From: Corynebacterium camporealensis
GTDB lineage: Bacteria > Actinomycetota > Actinomycetes > Mycobacteriales > Mycobacteriaceae
Length of the DNA stretch: 64,000 bases
Direction of reading: 5' to 3'
NCBI RefSeq assembly: GCF_000980815.1
Contig: NZ_CP011311.1
Span: forward strand, 2,008,773 to 2,072,772
The number at the start of each line of letters is the position of its first letter. Within the stretch, counting starts at the first letter, position 1. The notes under the pieces were generated by a model, which did not search any database, was not told the origin of the DNA, and saw nothing but the letters and a program-made list of their open reading frames with translations. Made by a program: the position numbers and the translations under genes. This document shows, piece after piece, positions 55,427 through 64,000 of this stretch.

Positions 55427-55521
55427 ACCGCCAGGGAAGCCTCCACCCGATAGAGTCGGTAGCAAGATTCAATTCTCCCCGCATGACGACTAAATGATCA
55501 CTACACAAAGCAGCTGCCGCT

Positions 55522-55968
55522 ATGTCTACCTCGAAAGTATTTCTTCGCCCAGAACACGGACACCCGAGTTCCTTGTGGCCATCGGCGGACTTGGTAGTTG
55601 AAGAGACCGACAAGCCATTTTATATGCCTGTCGACCTGGGGATCAGCTCGAAGCTGGGACGCGAAATACTCAAGTGGACAGAAGAGTTCCAAGTGGGGTT
55701 CGTTGACTACGTCGACGGTTTCGATGGCCGACCCGTATGGGCTTCAGGCTTCGGCAGGTACCGCTGGTACGAGACAGGATGGGACATCATCCACAGGCTA
55801 AGGAAGGAGCTTCCCCATGCAATGGTCGTCCCCCAGTTTTCGCAGTACGTGTTCTCCGTCAACGAAAGAAGAGAGAATTTTGGCAAGCAGCCGTTGTGCC
55901 TGCCTGGGGAGAATCTGCCCGGTCATATAGACATCAGAGAGCTCAACTGGACGCATCGCGAGCGATAG
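55522..55968 (+). CDS. Hypothetical protein, possible accessory gene
   Basis: A 148-aa protein with no recognised family. It is rich in aromatic residues (FDGRPVWASGFGRYRWYETGWDII, then PQFSQYVFSVNERRENFG) and has no signal peptide or membrane helix. Its compact, Trp/Tyr-rich make-up recalls small immunity-type proteins, but that is only an impression. Base composition looks less GC-biased than in neighbours. It lies between higA and tRNA-Thr. The start at ATG 55522 has no clear ribosome site. Confidence 0.6.
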   Translation: MSTSKVFLRPEHGHPSSLWPSADLVVEETDKPFYMPVDLGISSKLGREILKWTEEFQVGFVDYVDGFDGRPVWASGFGRYRWYETGWDIIHRLRKELPHAMVVPQFSQYVFSVNERRENFGKQPLCLPGENLPGHIDIRELNWTHRER

Positions 55969-56018
55969 GGCGTTTAATTTTTGTTGATTTTCGCTGACTT
56001 TGGGGATATACATAAGCA

Positions 56019-56052
56019 AAACCCAGATAGAATATTTCTTCTACCTGGGGTT
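56019..56052 (-). terminator. Terminator downstream of tRNA-Thr
   Basis: Stem 56020-56032 with 56038-56052 (AACCC-AG-TAGAA type, one mismatch and one bulge), followed on the minus strand by TTTT. Confidence 0.8.
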
Positions 56053-56056
56053 ATTG

Positions 56057-56129
56057 AGCTGGAGACGAGACTTGAACTCGCAACCTACGCATTACAAGTG
56101 CGTTGCGCTACCGATTGCGCCACTCCAGC
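56057..56129 (-). tRNA. tRNA-Thr (TGT)
   Basis: A 73-nt cloverleaf with acceptor GCTGGAG/CTCCAGC, anticodon TGT (CTTGTAA loop), T-loop TTCAAGT and discriminator T; CCA is not encoded. It is divergent from the threonine exporter gene thrE. Confidence 0.94.
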
Positions 56130-56298
56130 ACCGCGCGGCCTATCGGCTGCGCTCTATGGGATGTTACCGGAAGTGGTGATAGGTCACTAAAGGCGGGGCT
56201 GAACAGGATGGACCGAGAGTGCATCTGCGGGGGCGAGATACTAAAGTCTGGTCTATCTGAGAAGTCCCTATCTGCACAGTCCCCGAGGTAGTTTTTAC

Positions 56299-58044
56299 GT
56301 GTCCATTTTCTCGAAATTGAATCCCCAATTGTGGGGCTCTTCTGAGCACATCGCGACGATCGATGCTGCTAAAGCCGCACCGCCGCCGTCCCCACTGGCA
56401 CCGGTTGACCTGACCGACCCGGCACAGGTGACCGGCGTGATGGAAATTGCTGCGCGCGTAGGTGAAATCCTCATTGCGGCAGGCACGGCGAATAGTGACG
56501 CCCGCGCGCAGATTCACATGGCGGCGTCTTCTTATGGTCTGCACTACTGCCATGTGGACATCGTGATGAATACGATCACGATTCACACCACCATCGGCAC
56601 CGGTGAAGATCGTAAGAACCTGCACGTGTTCCGTGTGGCGCCGAATATTTCGGTGGACTTCTCCCGTTTGTCGGCAGTGGACCGTCTGATTCGTGACATC
56701 CACACGGGTTTGACGCCGCCGGCGGTGGCGGAAAAGCGCCTCGATGACATCGATAAGATGCCCCCGCCGTACAGCACGCCGAAGGTGATTTTGGCCTGGG
56801 GTGTCATGGGTGGCATTTTATCCATCATGCTGGGCGGCGATCTGCTGGTCGGCGCAGTATCCTTCCTGGTTTCCTGCCTGATTATGGGCGTAAACACCAA
56901 GCTGGGGCAGTACCGCGTGCCGCCTTTTTATCAGAACGCAGTGGGTGGCTTTATTGCCGTTGTGCCGGCTGCAATCTTGTACACGATTGCAGCTAGCTTC
57001 GGCATTAATTTCTCACCGGGACAGATTATTGGTTCCTGCATTATCGTCCTGGTTGCCGGTCTGACCCTGGTGCAGTGTCTGGTCGATGGCATCACGCGCG
57101 CGCCAGTGACCTCAGCCGCGCGCTTCTTTGAGGCATTGCTCTCGACGGGCGCGATTATCGCCGGCGTTGGTGTCGGCATTTCCTTCTCGGACATGATTGG
57201 CGTGTCCCTGCCGCCGCTGGCCACGCTGGCGCCGCCGGTCTACCACCAGATTCCGCTGCTGATTCTGTGCGGCAGCATTGGTTCCGGCGCTTTCGCGATG
57301 GCCTCGGGTGCATCGCGTCTGGAGTACATCATCTCCGGCCTGACTGCTGGTGCCGGTATGTTCTTCTACTACTTCGTCATCGTGCCTTTCGGCGTGGGCG
57401 ATGTGATTGCTTCCGGCCTGTCGGCGATCGTCGTTGGCCTGGCCGGTGGTCTGCTGTCTCGTCGTTATGGCATGCCGCCACTGATTACGATGCTGGTGGG
57501 CTACACCCCGATGCTGCCGGGCCTCACGCTCTACCGCGGCATGTACGCCACGCTGAATGAGCAGATGATTACCGGTTTCACCAACCTGGCCAAGGCGCTG
57601 GCTATCTCGGGTGCGCTGGCAGCAGGCGTTGTCCTGGGTGAACGCGTGGCACGTCGTCTGCGCCGCCCGCGCTACTTCCGCCCCTACCGTGCCTTCAAGC
57701 GCATCGGCCGCTACTCCTTCCACCAGGCCACGCGCCTGGCACAAAAGGCCCCGCGCATCCCGCGCGTGCCGATGTCACCGTTCGCGCCCCGCAACGAATT
57801 CCCTGCCCCGCCACCGCAGCAAGGACCGCAGCCGCCAACCCCGGCGCAGCAGGCCCGCTACCTCCAGGACGAGGCGGTTACCGGCCAACAGGAGGCGGTG
57901 CACGAGGACTGGCAAGACGCCACGGACATGTGGCCTGCGACATCGCAATGGCCAGCCCAACCCCCAGCGCAGGGTGAGAGGCCGAAGTATACGGTGCCGG
58001 GGGCATCGTCAAGCAAGGGCTCTGAAGAGCCTGGTAATAGCTAG
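56299..58044 (+). CDS. thrE: Threonine/serine exporter ThrE
   Basis: A 581-aa inner-membrane exporter of L-threonine and L-serine. The N-terminal cytosolic domain (about 40-150) has ARVGEILIAAGTANSDARAQI and HYCHVDIVMNTITIHTTIG. Ten or so membrane helices follow, ending near 440. The hydrophilic, Pro/Gln-rich tail (about 480-581) is long compared with C. glutamicum ThrE (489 aa). GTG 56299 start with GAGG about 10 nt upstream. The 169-base leader region beside tRNA-Thr shows no riboswitch I recognise. Confidence 0.92.
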   Translation: MSIFSKLNPQLWGSSEHIATIDAAKAAPPPSPLAPVDLTDPAQVTGVMEIAARVGEILIAAGTANSDARAQIHMAASSYGLHYCHVDIVMNTITIHTTIGTGEDRKNLHVFRVAPNISVDFSRLSAVDRLIRDIHTGLTPPAVAEKRLDDIDKMPPPYSTPKVILAWGVMGGILSIMLGGDLLVGAVSFLVSCLIMGVNTKLGQYRVPPFYQNAVGGFIAVVPAAILYTIAASFGINFSPGQIIGSCIIVLVAGLTLVQCLVDGITRAPVTSAARFFEALLSTGAIIAGVGVGISFSDMIGVSLPPLATLAPPVYHQIPLLILCGSIGSGAFAMASGASRLEYIISGLTAGAGMFFYYFVIVPFGVGDVIASGLSAIVVGLAGGLLSRRYGMPPLITMLVGYTPMLPGLTLYRGMYATLNEQMITGFTNLAKALAISGALAAGVVLGERVARRLRRPRYFRPYRAFKRIGRYSFHQATRLAQKAPRIPRVPMSPFAPRNEFPAPPPQQGPQPPTPAQQARYLQDEAVTGQQEAVHEDWQDATDMWPATSQWPAQPPAQGERPKYTVPGASSSKGSEEPGNS

Positions 58045-58124
58045 CATTCATGCGCGATGCCCGGTAATATAGGGTGGTCGTTCGCAAAGGCAACCGGCCT
58101 AAGTTAATAGTTCAGGAGGACTTC

Positions 58125-58496
58125 GTGCCACCGAAGATCACGGATACCCAGCCCCAAGCTGACCAGACTCACGCAGTCGAGGAAGAGACCGCTCGTTCCG
58201 CGCGGCGCATCGTCGCCACCTACGCGGAGGATTTTCTCGATGGTGTGACGCTGATGTCCATGCTGGGCGTGGAGCCGGATGGACTGGTGCACAAGAAGGT
58301 GCTGGCTGAGCAAGGCGAGCCAGAGCCGAAGAAGTCCACCAAGAAGGCATCGAAGAAATCCACTAAGAAGGCCTCCAAGAAGTCCACCAAGAAGAGCACG
58401 AAGAAAGCTTCCAAGAAGGCCACCAAAAAGGCTTCGAAGAAGTCGACCAAGAAGGCCACGAAGAAGGCCTCCAAGAAAACGACTAAGAAGGCTTAG
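58125..58496 (+). CDS. Lysine-repeat (histone H1-like tail) protein
   Basis: A 123-aa protein with two parts. Residues about 1-66 are an ordinary mixed region (ETARSARRIVATYAEDFLDGVTLMSMLGVEP). Residues from about 68 to the end are built of KKST, KKAS and KKAT units, about 13 four-residue repeats. Such tails occur in histone H1-like and HupB-type nucleoid proteins and bind DNA or RNA. AGGAGGA precedes GTG 58125. Located between thrE and otsA, 8 bases before otsA, so possibly co-transcribed with the trehalose genes. Confidence 0.85.
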   Translation: MPPKITDTQPQADQTHAVEEETARSARRIVATYAEDFLDGVTLMSMLGVEPDGLVHKKVLAEQGEPEPKKSTKKASKKSTKKASKKSTKKSTKKASKKATKKASKKSTKKATKKASKKTTKKA

Positions 58497-58504
58497 GACA
58501 CCTC

Positions 58505-59933
<1,429 letters not shown>

Positions 59934-59944
<11 letters not shown>

Positions 59945-60434
59945 GGCTTTGGTATGCGGCGCCGTTGCGGCGTCGCTGCTTTCTGCATGCGGTTCGGAAG
60001 AGCCCACAGGGCCCCAAGCGCCTGGCGATGAACGCATCGTCGGCAAGGACTGGCAAGTCGTGGGCATCTACACCAACCCGGACTCCCCTTCCGCGATCCC
60101 GGATTCTCTCGTGGAGGTCCCGCATATCTCCTTTGGCGAATCTAGCGCGGTGGGCACGACGGGGTGCACGCGCTTTACCGCGGAGGTGTCCTTTTCTACC
60201 GGTGAGGATTCCGCCAACATCCGCGATGCTGACGTGATGCATCTCGATGAAATCACCTACGACGAGCCTTCGGAGTCCTGCACGGGTGCTGCGAACTGGG
60301 CGGATACCAGCATGCGCCACCTGCTGCGTGAGGGCAACGACTTCGATATCTCCATGAATCCCAACAATCAGTTGGTGCTGACGCTGGATACCGACGAAGT
60401 CGACTCCCCGGCGCTACGCTTGGTATCACTATGA
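59934..60434 (+). CDS. META-like lipoprotein between otsA and otsB
   Basis: A 166-aa predicted lipoprotein with signal KALVCGAVAASLLSAC (lipid Cys near 19). The mature part begins with a DERIVGKDWQVVGIY segment and has TTGCTRFTAEVSFS, resembling META/HslJ-like folds; the family call is tentative. It overlaps otsA by 11 bases and otsB by 4, so it is embedded in the trehalose operon. Function unknown. Confidence 0.82.
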
Positions 60435-61174
60435 GTTCTGTGATTTCCCAGCTGGCCGCCGCTGAACACCTCGCTGTCGTCTCTGACTTCGACGGCACAC
60501 TCGCCGGTTTCGCCGATGACATCTATGCCGTTTCCGCACACCCGGACTCGCTTCGGGCTATGGAGCGCCTCGCCGCGATGCCCTCGACCACCGTGGCTAT
60601 CTTGTCCGGTCGTCACTTGGAAGGCCTGCGCCGCGTATGTCCGCTGTCTGAGCCAGTCATCTTTGGCGGCTCCCACGGCGCGGAGTCCTCCTGGGATGAC
60701 AGCGCTCTCACCCCGGAGATGACCGCGCACTTAGAGGCCAAGGAAGCCGAAATCCGCGACATCATGGCCCGCTACCCCGGCGCAGAAATCGAAATCAAGC
60801 CCTTCCAGCGCGTTCTCCACCTGCGCAAGCTGTCCCAGTCCGACCCCGAAGCTGCCGCTACGGCTTACGAGGAAGGCCTTGCCCTCGAACCGGGCGCTTT
60901 CCCACGTACTGCCGGTAAGAACGTCGTGGAATTCTCCGCTACCGCTGCCACCAAGGGCAGCTGGATTTCCACTCTGCGTGAACGCGTCGGCGCCACCGCC
61001 ACCATCTTCTTAGGCGATGACGTCACTGACGAAGACGGTTTCTCCGTCCTCAACCAACCGCCAGACCTCGGCGTCAAGGTCGGCGAGGGCGACACCCAAG
61101 CCACCCACCGCGTCGCCGACACCGATGCCGTTGCGGCTTTCCTCACTGAACTGGCCGACGCCCGCGCTTCCTAA
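60431..61174 (+). CDS. otsB: Trehalose-6-phosphate phosphatase
   Basis: A 247-aa HAD-superfamily phosphatase. The nucleophile motif is VVSDFDGTLAGFADD, motif II is VAILSGR, and the later acidic motif is FLGDDVTDEDGF. It removes phosphate from trehalose 6-phosphate made by OtsA. ATG overlaps the previous stop (ATGA). Its TAA stop overlaps the convergent small membrane gene at CTAA. Confidence 0.96.
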   Translation: MSSVISQLAAAEHLAVVSDFDGTLAGFADDIYAVSAHPDSLRAMERLAAMPSTTVAILSGRHLEGLRRVCPLSEPVIFGGSHGAESSWDDSALTPEMTAHLEAKEAEIRDIMARYPGAEIEIKPFQRVLHLRKLSQSDPEAAATAYEEGLALEPGAFPRTAGKNVVEFSATAATKGSWISTLRERVGATATIFLGDDVTDEDGFSVLNQPPDLGVKVGEGDTQATHRVADTDAVAAFLTELADARAS

Positions 61175-61395
61175 GGCTTTTCCGGCACAGCGGTCGGCGA
61201 TTCTTCTACGCCTGCGCGCTGCTGCTCTTGCCTTTTCCGAATGCGCCTATCAACCAAGTACCACACCAGGAAAAGCGCGTAGCACAACCCCAGCGCGGGC
61301 CACCATCCCAGGTCGTAGCGTGACCTCAAGAAGTAAATCAATGAGAAGACCGCAAATATGTAGAGATACCAGGAAATGCTCGAATTGTATTTCAT
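61171..61395 (-). CDS. Small two-helix membrane protein
   Basis: A 74-aa protein with two hydrophobic segments (SWYLYIFAVFSLIYFL and WWPALGLCYALFLVWYLV) and a basic C-terminal tail RRIRKRQEQQ followed by Pro/Glu. No family recognised. An upstream GTG at 61401 is an alternative start. It converges with otsB, overlapping by 4 bases. The gap 61396-61599 holds repeat copy B and an imperfect hairpin at 61494-61524 (GGTAGT/ACTACC arms). Confidence 0.6.
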   Translation of the reverse strand: MKYNSSISWYLYIFAVFSLIYFLRSRYDLGWWPALGLCYALFLVWYLVDRRIRKRQEQQRAGVEESPTAVPEKP

Positions 61396-61527
61396 ACCCA
61401 CTGGACTTCACTGTTGACGCAATTGCACACAGCTTAAAACAATAAGCTCAAAGTTGTTGAGCGCAGACCCAATAAGGGGTAGCTGATTTAAGTCGGTAGT
61501 GGCCAGTTAGCGCAGTGGACTACCGGC

Positions 61528-61540
61528 CCTTTTGCTCCGC
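61528..61540. repeat. Dispersed repeat GCGGAGCAAAAGG, copy B (inverted)
   Basis: On the plus strand this reads CCTTTTGCTCCGC, the reverse complement of the core at 55412 and 62563. Together with copy C it forms inverted 13-bp ends around the DUF559 gene. Confidence 0.5.
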
Positions 61541-61599
61541 GTTGTTGGCTGCGCACGCGGGTTTTGGGCGGAAACGTGTGTAATTGCGACATCCCCCGC

Positions 61600-62463
61600 T
61601 TAGCTATATTCAAAATATTCCGGTGGCATGCCTCTGCGGAAGATCCAATGCTTCAACCAGACGCCCTGCTTAGGCATCGGTCGTGTTCCCTTCACTGCGG
61701 CGAGGATCTCTTGCACCACTGCGGCTAGTTCGTGCTTGATACAGCTACCGCTAAATCTTAGGACGCGGTAGCCGGCGATGACGGCATCGTTAGCTTTCCA
61801 ACGATCCTGGACAAAAGTTTCGAGCTTTTTGCTGTGGAACTCGAAGCCGTCGACTTCGATAAGAATTTTGTGTTTCGGTAGGTACAGGTCCCAGAAATAC
61901 GCCCCGAGCTTTACATTGCTTAAGACCTTCAGCCCCTCTTTGTGCAGTGCACGGTACAGTTCCTTTTCGGCCCAGCTATCGCTGTTCAGGACGATTTTGC
62001 TCTGGAGATCTTTCATCTTTGCCGAATAGTTCGCAATGAAAGAACAGTCGTGTTCGTAGGATGACTGCCCGTTTCTACCGCCGTAGTAGGTCTCTAAAAA
62101 TTCGATTGCCGTGTCCTCATCGAGGTTCTCAGCCGCCAGTAAAGGCATGTGAACTCTGGCGTCAGCGTAGCCCCATCCCTGCAAACGTCGTGTGCGCGAT
62201 ACTTGAAACCACGGCTCAACATTTCGGGCCGTCGTACCTGCCAGGTGCAGTGGAAATGTCATTTTCACCCGCAGATAGAACTCCATCGCTGATTTCCCAG
62301 TCAGGCACAATTGCGGATCCCGGTTGCAGAGAATTCTCGACAACTCCAACGGGTGCGGTTCCCGATAGAGATAAAGTCCATGGCAAATACGGATAATTTC
62401 GCCGCGCGCGGCCATTCGTTGCTTTTGTTTCGCAGTCTTCCCTGACACGATTAATTTTGACAT
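61600..62463 (-). CDS. AbiEi-like / DUF559 (PD-(D/E)XK) protein
   Basis: A 287-aa two-part protein. The N-terminal half (SGKTAKQKQRMAARGEIIRICHGLYLY, then LTGKSAMEFY) resembles AbiEi/transcriptional-regulator antitoxin winged helices. The C-terminal half has AEKELYRALHKEG, FWDLYLPKHKILIEVDGFEFH and AGYRVLRFSG, the DUF559/Vsr-like nuclease core with Asp and Glu-x-Asp in place. Function unknown; a defence or repair link is often proposed. ATG 62463 follows a G7 run and GAAGAG. AT-rich composition suggests transfer. Confidence 0.8.
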   Translation of the reverse strand: MSKLIVSGKTAKQKQRMAARGEIIRICHGLYLYREPHPLELSRILCNRDPQLCLTGKSAMEFYLRVKMTFPLHLAGTTARNVEPWFQVSRTRRLQGWGYADARVHMPLLAAENLDEDTAIEFLETYYGGRNGQSSYEHDCSFIANYSAKMKDLQSKIVLNSDSWAEKELYRALHKEGLKVLSNVKLGAYFWDLYLPKHKILIEVDGFEFHSKKLETFVQDRWKANDAVIAGYRVLRFSGSCIKHELAAVVQEILAAVKGTRPMPKQGVWLKHWIFRRGMPPEYFEYS

Positions 62464-62562
62464 CTCTTCCCCCCCTAAGAGTGCTCGTGCACGCACACCC
62501 TAACCCGATGGTGTCGTTTTCGCACCACTTTCAGCGCCCGAACTCAAAACAAGCGCAACTTT

Positions 62563-62575
62563 GCGGAGCAAAAGG
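62563..62575. repeat. Dispersed repeat GCGGAGCAAAAGG, copy C
   Basis: Third copy of the core, in the 123-base gap between the LacI gene end (62587) and the DUF559 gene start (62463). Oriented opposite to copy B. Confidence 0.5.
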
Positions 62576-62586
62576 ACCGACAACAA

Positions 62587-63678
62587 TTAACGCGGCGGGG
62601 CAACGGTAGCGCCGGGGTGGAAAGAGGTCGGGAGAAGTCGACGCGTGGGGACGTGAGTGGACTTCTCCTCAGCGGCGATGAGCTGGGAGAGCATGTGACC
62701 AGCGGCAGCGCCCTTGGCTTTGTTCGGCTGAATGACGGTGGTCAGGTCGCGCAGGAGCGCTTCCGAGATGCCGTCGAAGCCGGTGACGGAGAGTTCGGAG
62801 GGGACGTCGATGCCCTGTTTGGAGGCGTATTCGAGGACGCCGAGTGCCATCGAATCGGTGGTGCACAGCACGGCGGTGAGTTCGGGGTGGCTTTCGAGCA
62901 ATTCCGCGGCGGCGTCGACCGCTGTTGCCGGGATATTAGTGTGGCGGGTCACCACAGGGATGGACTCCGCGTCCAGGCCAGCAGCGCTGAAGACATCCAG
63001 GGCACCGAGTACGCGGGAGCGCTGGACGTGCAGGTCGGCGGCGTCGATATCGGCAAGCGAAACCGCACCGTCGAGGGGTTGGCGGTGCAGGCGGATGGAC
63101 AGGATGCCGATGTGGGTGTGGCCGACATCGATAAGCGCACGTGCGGCGGGTTCAATGGCGGCGCGGTCGTCGATGCCCACGAAAGGAAGGCCGGTGTCGG
63201 TGGGCTGATCGCAGATGACCACGGGCAAGCCGCGGCGTTGGGCTGCTTCCAGGTAGGCATCGCCGGCGGCGACTGAGTAGATGACGAAGCCATCGACAGA
63301 AGCACGCCCCACCAGGTCGACAGCCGGGTCGTCGTTGGGGTCCGGGCCCGCGGGAAGCAGCGTCAGCGTCGTGTGGGAACCGGCGGAAGCTTCAGCCATA
63401 CCGGCGAGGAAGTCCACAGATGCCATGTCCTCAAAAGCGTAGGACAGGTGCTCAGTCAGCAGGACGCCGACGGAGCCGACGTGGCGGGTGCGCAGCGAGC
63501 GAGCCGTGGGGTCCGGGCCGGGATAACCGTGGGCCGCAGCGGCCGCGAGAATGCGTTGCCGTGTCGCCGGAGCGAGCTGGTCAGGGCGGTTATACGCATT
63601 GGACACAGTGGTTCGAGAAACGCCGAGTTCGGCCGCTAGGGAAGCTAGCGTTTTCCGATGCTCACTGCGTTTAACCAT
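62587..63678 (-). CDS. LacI-family transcriptional regulator
   Basis: A 363-aa regulator. The HTH is TLASLAAELGVSRTTVSNAYNRPDQL, followed by the hinge ATRQRILAAAAAHGYPG. The effector domain is periplasmic-binding-like with VGVLLTEHLSYAF, VVICDQPTD and LCTTDSMALGVLEYA. The ligand is unknown. ATG 63678 is chosen because TAGGCT (63686-63691) lies exactly 7 nt upstream. Divergent from the metal-binding lipoprotein gene. Confidence 0.92.
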   Translation of the reverse strand: MVKRSEHRKTLASLAAELGVSRTTVSNAYNRPDQLAPATRQRILAAAAAHGYPGPDPTARSLRTRHVGSVGVLLTEHLSYAFEDMASVDFLAGMAEASAGSHTTLTLLPAGPDPNDDPAVDLVGRASVDGFVIYSVAAGDAYLEAAQRRGLPVVICDQPTDTGLPFVGIDDRAAIEPAARALIDVGHTHIGILSIRLHRQPLDGAVSLADIDAADLHVQRSRVLGALDVFSAAGLDAESIPVVTRHTNIPATAVDAAAELLESHPELTAVLCTTDSMALGVLEYASKQGIDVPSELSVTGFDGISEALLRDLTTVIQPNKAKGAAAGHMLSQLIAAEEKSTHVPTRRLLPTSFHPGATVAPPR

Positions 63679-63727
63679 GCCCAGTAGCCTACCTGCTCCC
63701 ACGGATGGATTTTCAATTCATTTCCAA

Positions 63728-63756
63728 TTGACAACTATTGTCAACAACTAGACAAT
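63728..63756 (+). promoter_or_regulatory. Promoter with metal-type operator for the metal-binding lipoprotein
   Basis: A consensus -35 TTGACA (63728-63733), 17-base spacer and -10 GACAAT (63751-63756), with the ATG exactly 7 nt later. TTGACAA-CTA-TTGTCAA (63728-63744) is a perfect inverted repeat covering the -35 and spacer, so a repressor bound there would block RNA polymerase. A Zur-, MntR- or other metal-regulator site is likely from context; the protein is not identified. Confidence 0.65.
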
Positions 63757-63763
63757 GGTTCCT

Positions 63764-64000
63764 ATGACTTTTGACTCCCGCCGAATCTTCCGCCCTGCCG
63801 CGGCGCTCACTGTGGGCGCTTCCCTGCTGTTCACAACTGCGTGTACTGCCTCGGGAGAGGACTCGGACGAGGACACATTCACCATCGTGGCGTCGACCTC
63901 CATTTGGGCAGACGTCGCCGAGGCCGTCGCAGGTGAGGCCGAGAACGTCGAAATCGAGCCCATCGTGACCGGCAATGGCGTGGACCCGCACCACTTTGAG
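63764..64000 (+). CDS. Metal ABC transporter substrate-binding lipoprotein (partial)
   Basis: The 5' part (79 codons) of a cluster-9 (ZnuA/MntC-like) binding protein; it runs off the window. A lipoprotein signal ends at LLFTTAC, and the mature start TIVASTSIWADVAEAVAGE and GNGVDPHHFE (the DPHxxE metal-transport motif) are diagnostic. Zinc or manganese specificity cannot be decided from this part. Transcription appears leaderless from the promoter at 63728-63756. Confidence 0.88.
   Translation, partial: MTFDSRRIFRPAAALTVGASLLFTTACTASGEDSDEDTFTIVASTSIWADVAEAVAGEAENVEIEPIVTGNGVDPHHFE

Noticed and set aside
58321..58495. Short tandem DNA repeat, considered as CRISPR-like or satellite
   Set aside because: It is the in-frame lysine-repeat coding region; units are not separated by unique spacers.

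Overview
The window reads as chromosomal DNA of a Corynebacterium (high-GC Actinomycetota). The gene neighbourhoods match the corynebacterial backbone: murA beside an rRNA operon, ramA-cysK-cysE, actA, pstSCAB-mshD, purine clusters, the phoS-phoR pair, thrE and otsA-otsB. Mycothiol synthesis (mshD) and an LmeA-type envelope protein fit the same group. The species cannot be fixed from the sequence alone. About 50 protein genes, one 16S rRNA gene and six tRNA genes are supported.

Layout. 1-2.1 kb: 16S rRNA (minus) with leader and promoter. 2.2-6.4 kb: murA, the acetate regulator ramA, then cysK and cysE, with a McbR-type operator in front of cysK. 6.4-7.0 kb: tRNA-Phe, two tRNA-Asp and tRNA-Glu. 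7.1-10.3 kb: a CsoR-type copper sensor, an Asp/Trp-tailed anchored protein in an operon with a histidine kinase and response regulator, and tRNA-Lys. 10.4-14 kb: actA, dusB, phoU. 14-18.3 kb: pstB, pstA, pstC, pstS (minus) with a Pho box. 18.3-25 kb: mshD, an LmeA-like gene, a DUF222/HNH gene, a lipid kinase, a nitrobindin-fold protein, pabC, ygfZ, a DUF3073 gene. 25-29 kb: purM, purF, a sterol-carrier-like gene and a double-hotdog thioesterase. 29-35 kb: a divergent lipid locus (MaoC hydratase and FabG4-type reductase facing thiolase and acyl-CoA dehydrogenase) in the order of Mycobacterium tuberculosis Rv0241c-Rv0244c. 35-50 kb: hemolysin III, purL-purQ-purS, an extracellular nuclease, DUF2334, oligopeptidase B, a repeat protein, a frameshifted gene, purC, purB, purD, a HIT protein. 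50-52.8 kb: phoS and phoR. 53-56 kb: a drug-efflux pump with its TetR, an orphan HigA antitoxin and an unknown gene. 56-61.4 kb: tRNA-Thr, thrE, a lysine-tailed protein, otsA, a lipoprotein, otsB. 61.4-64 kb: a DUF559/AbiEi-like gene, a LacI regulator and the start of a metal ABC transporter binding protein.

How the genes work together. PhoS-PhoR (50.6-52.8 kb) probably controls pstSCAB through the direct repeat at 18.23-18.25 kb. RamA probably influences actA. The purine genes occupy three separate minus-strand clusters in the window. Three sequence-level habits recur. Many genes have a TANNNT-like hexamer exactly 7 nt before the start codon (leaderless transcripts). Five convergent pairs overlap by 4 bp at a shared stop tetranucleotide. 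Several genes carry their stop codon in the loop or centre of a perfect hairpin. No CRISPR array, insertion sequence, integrase or prophage was seen.
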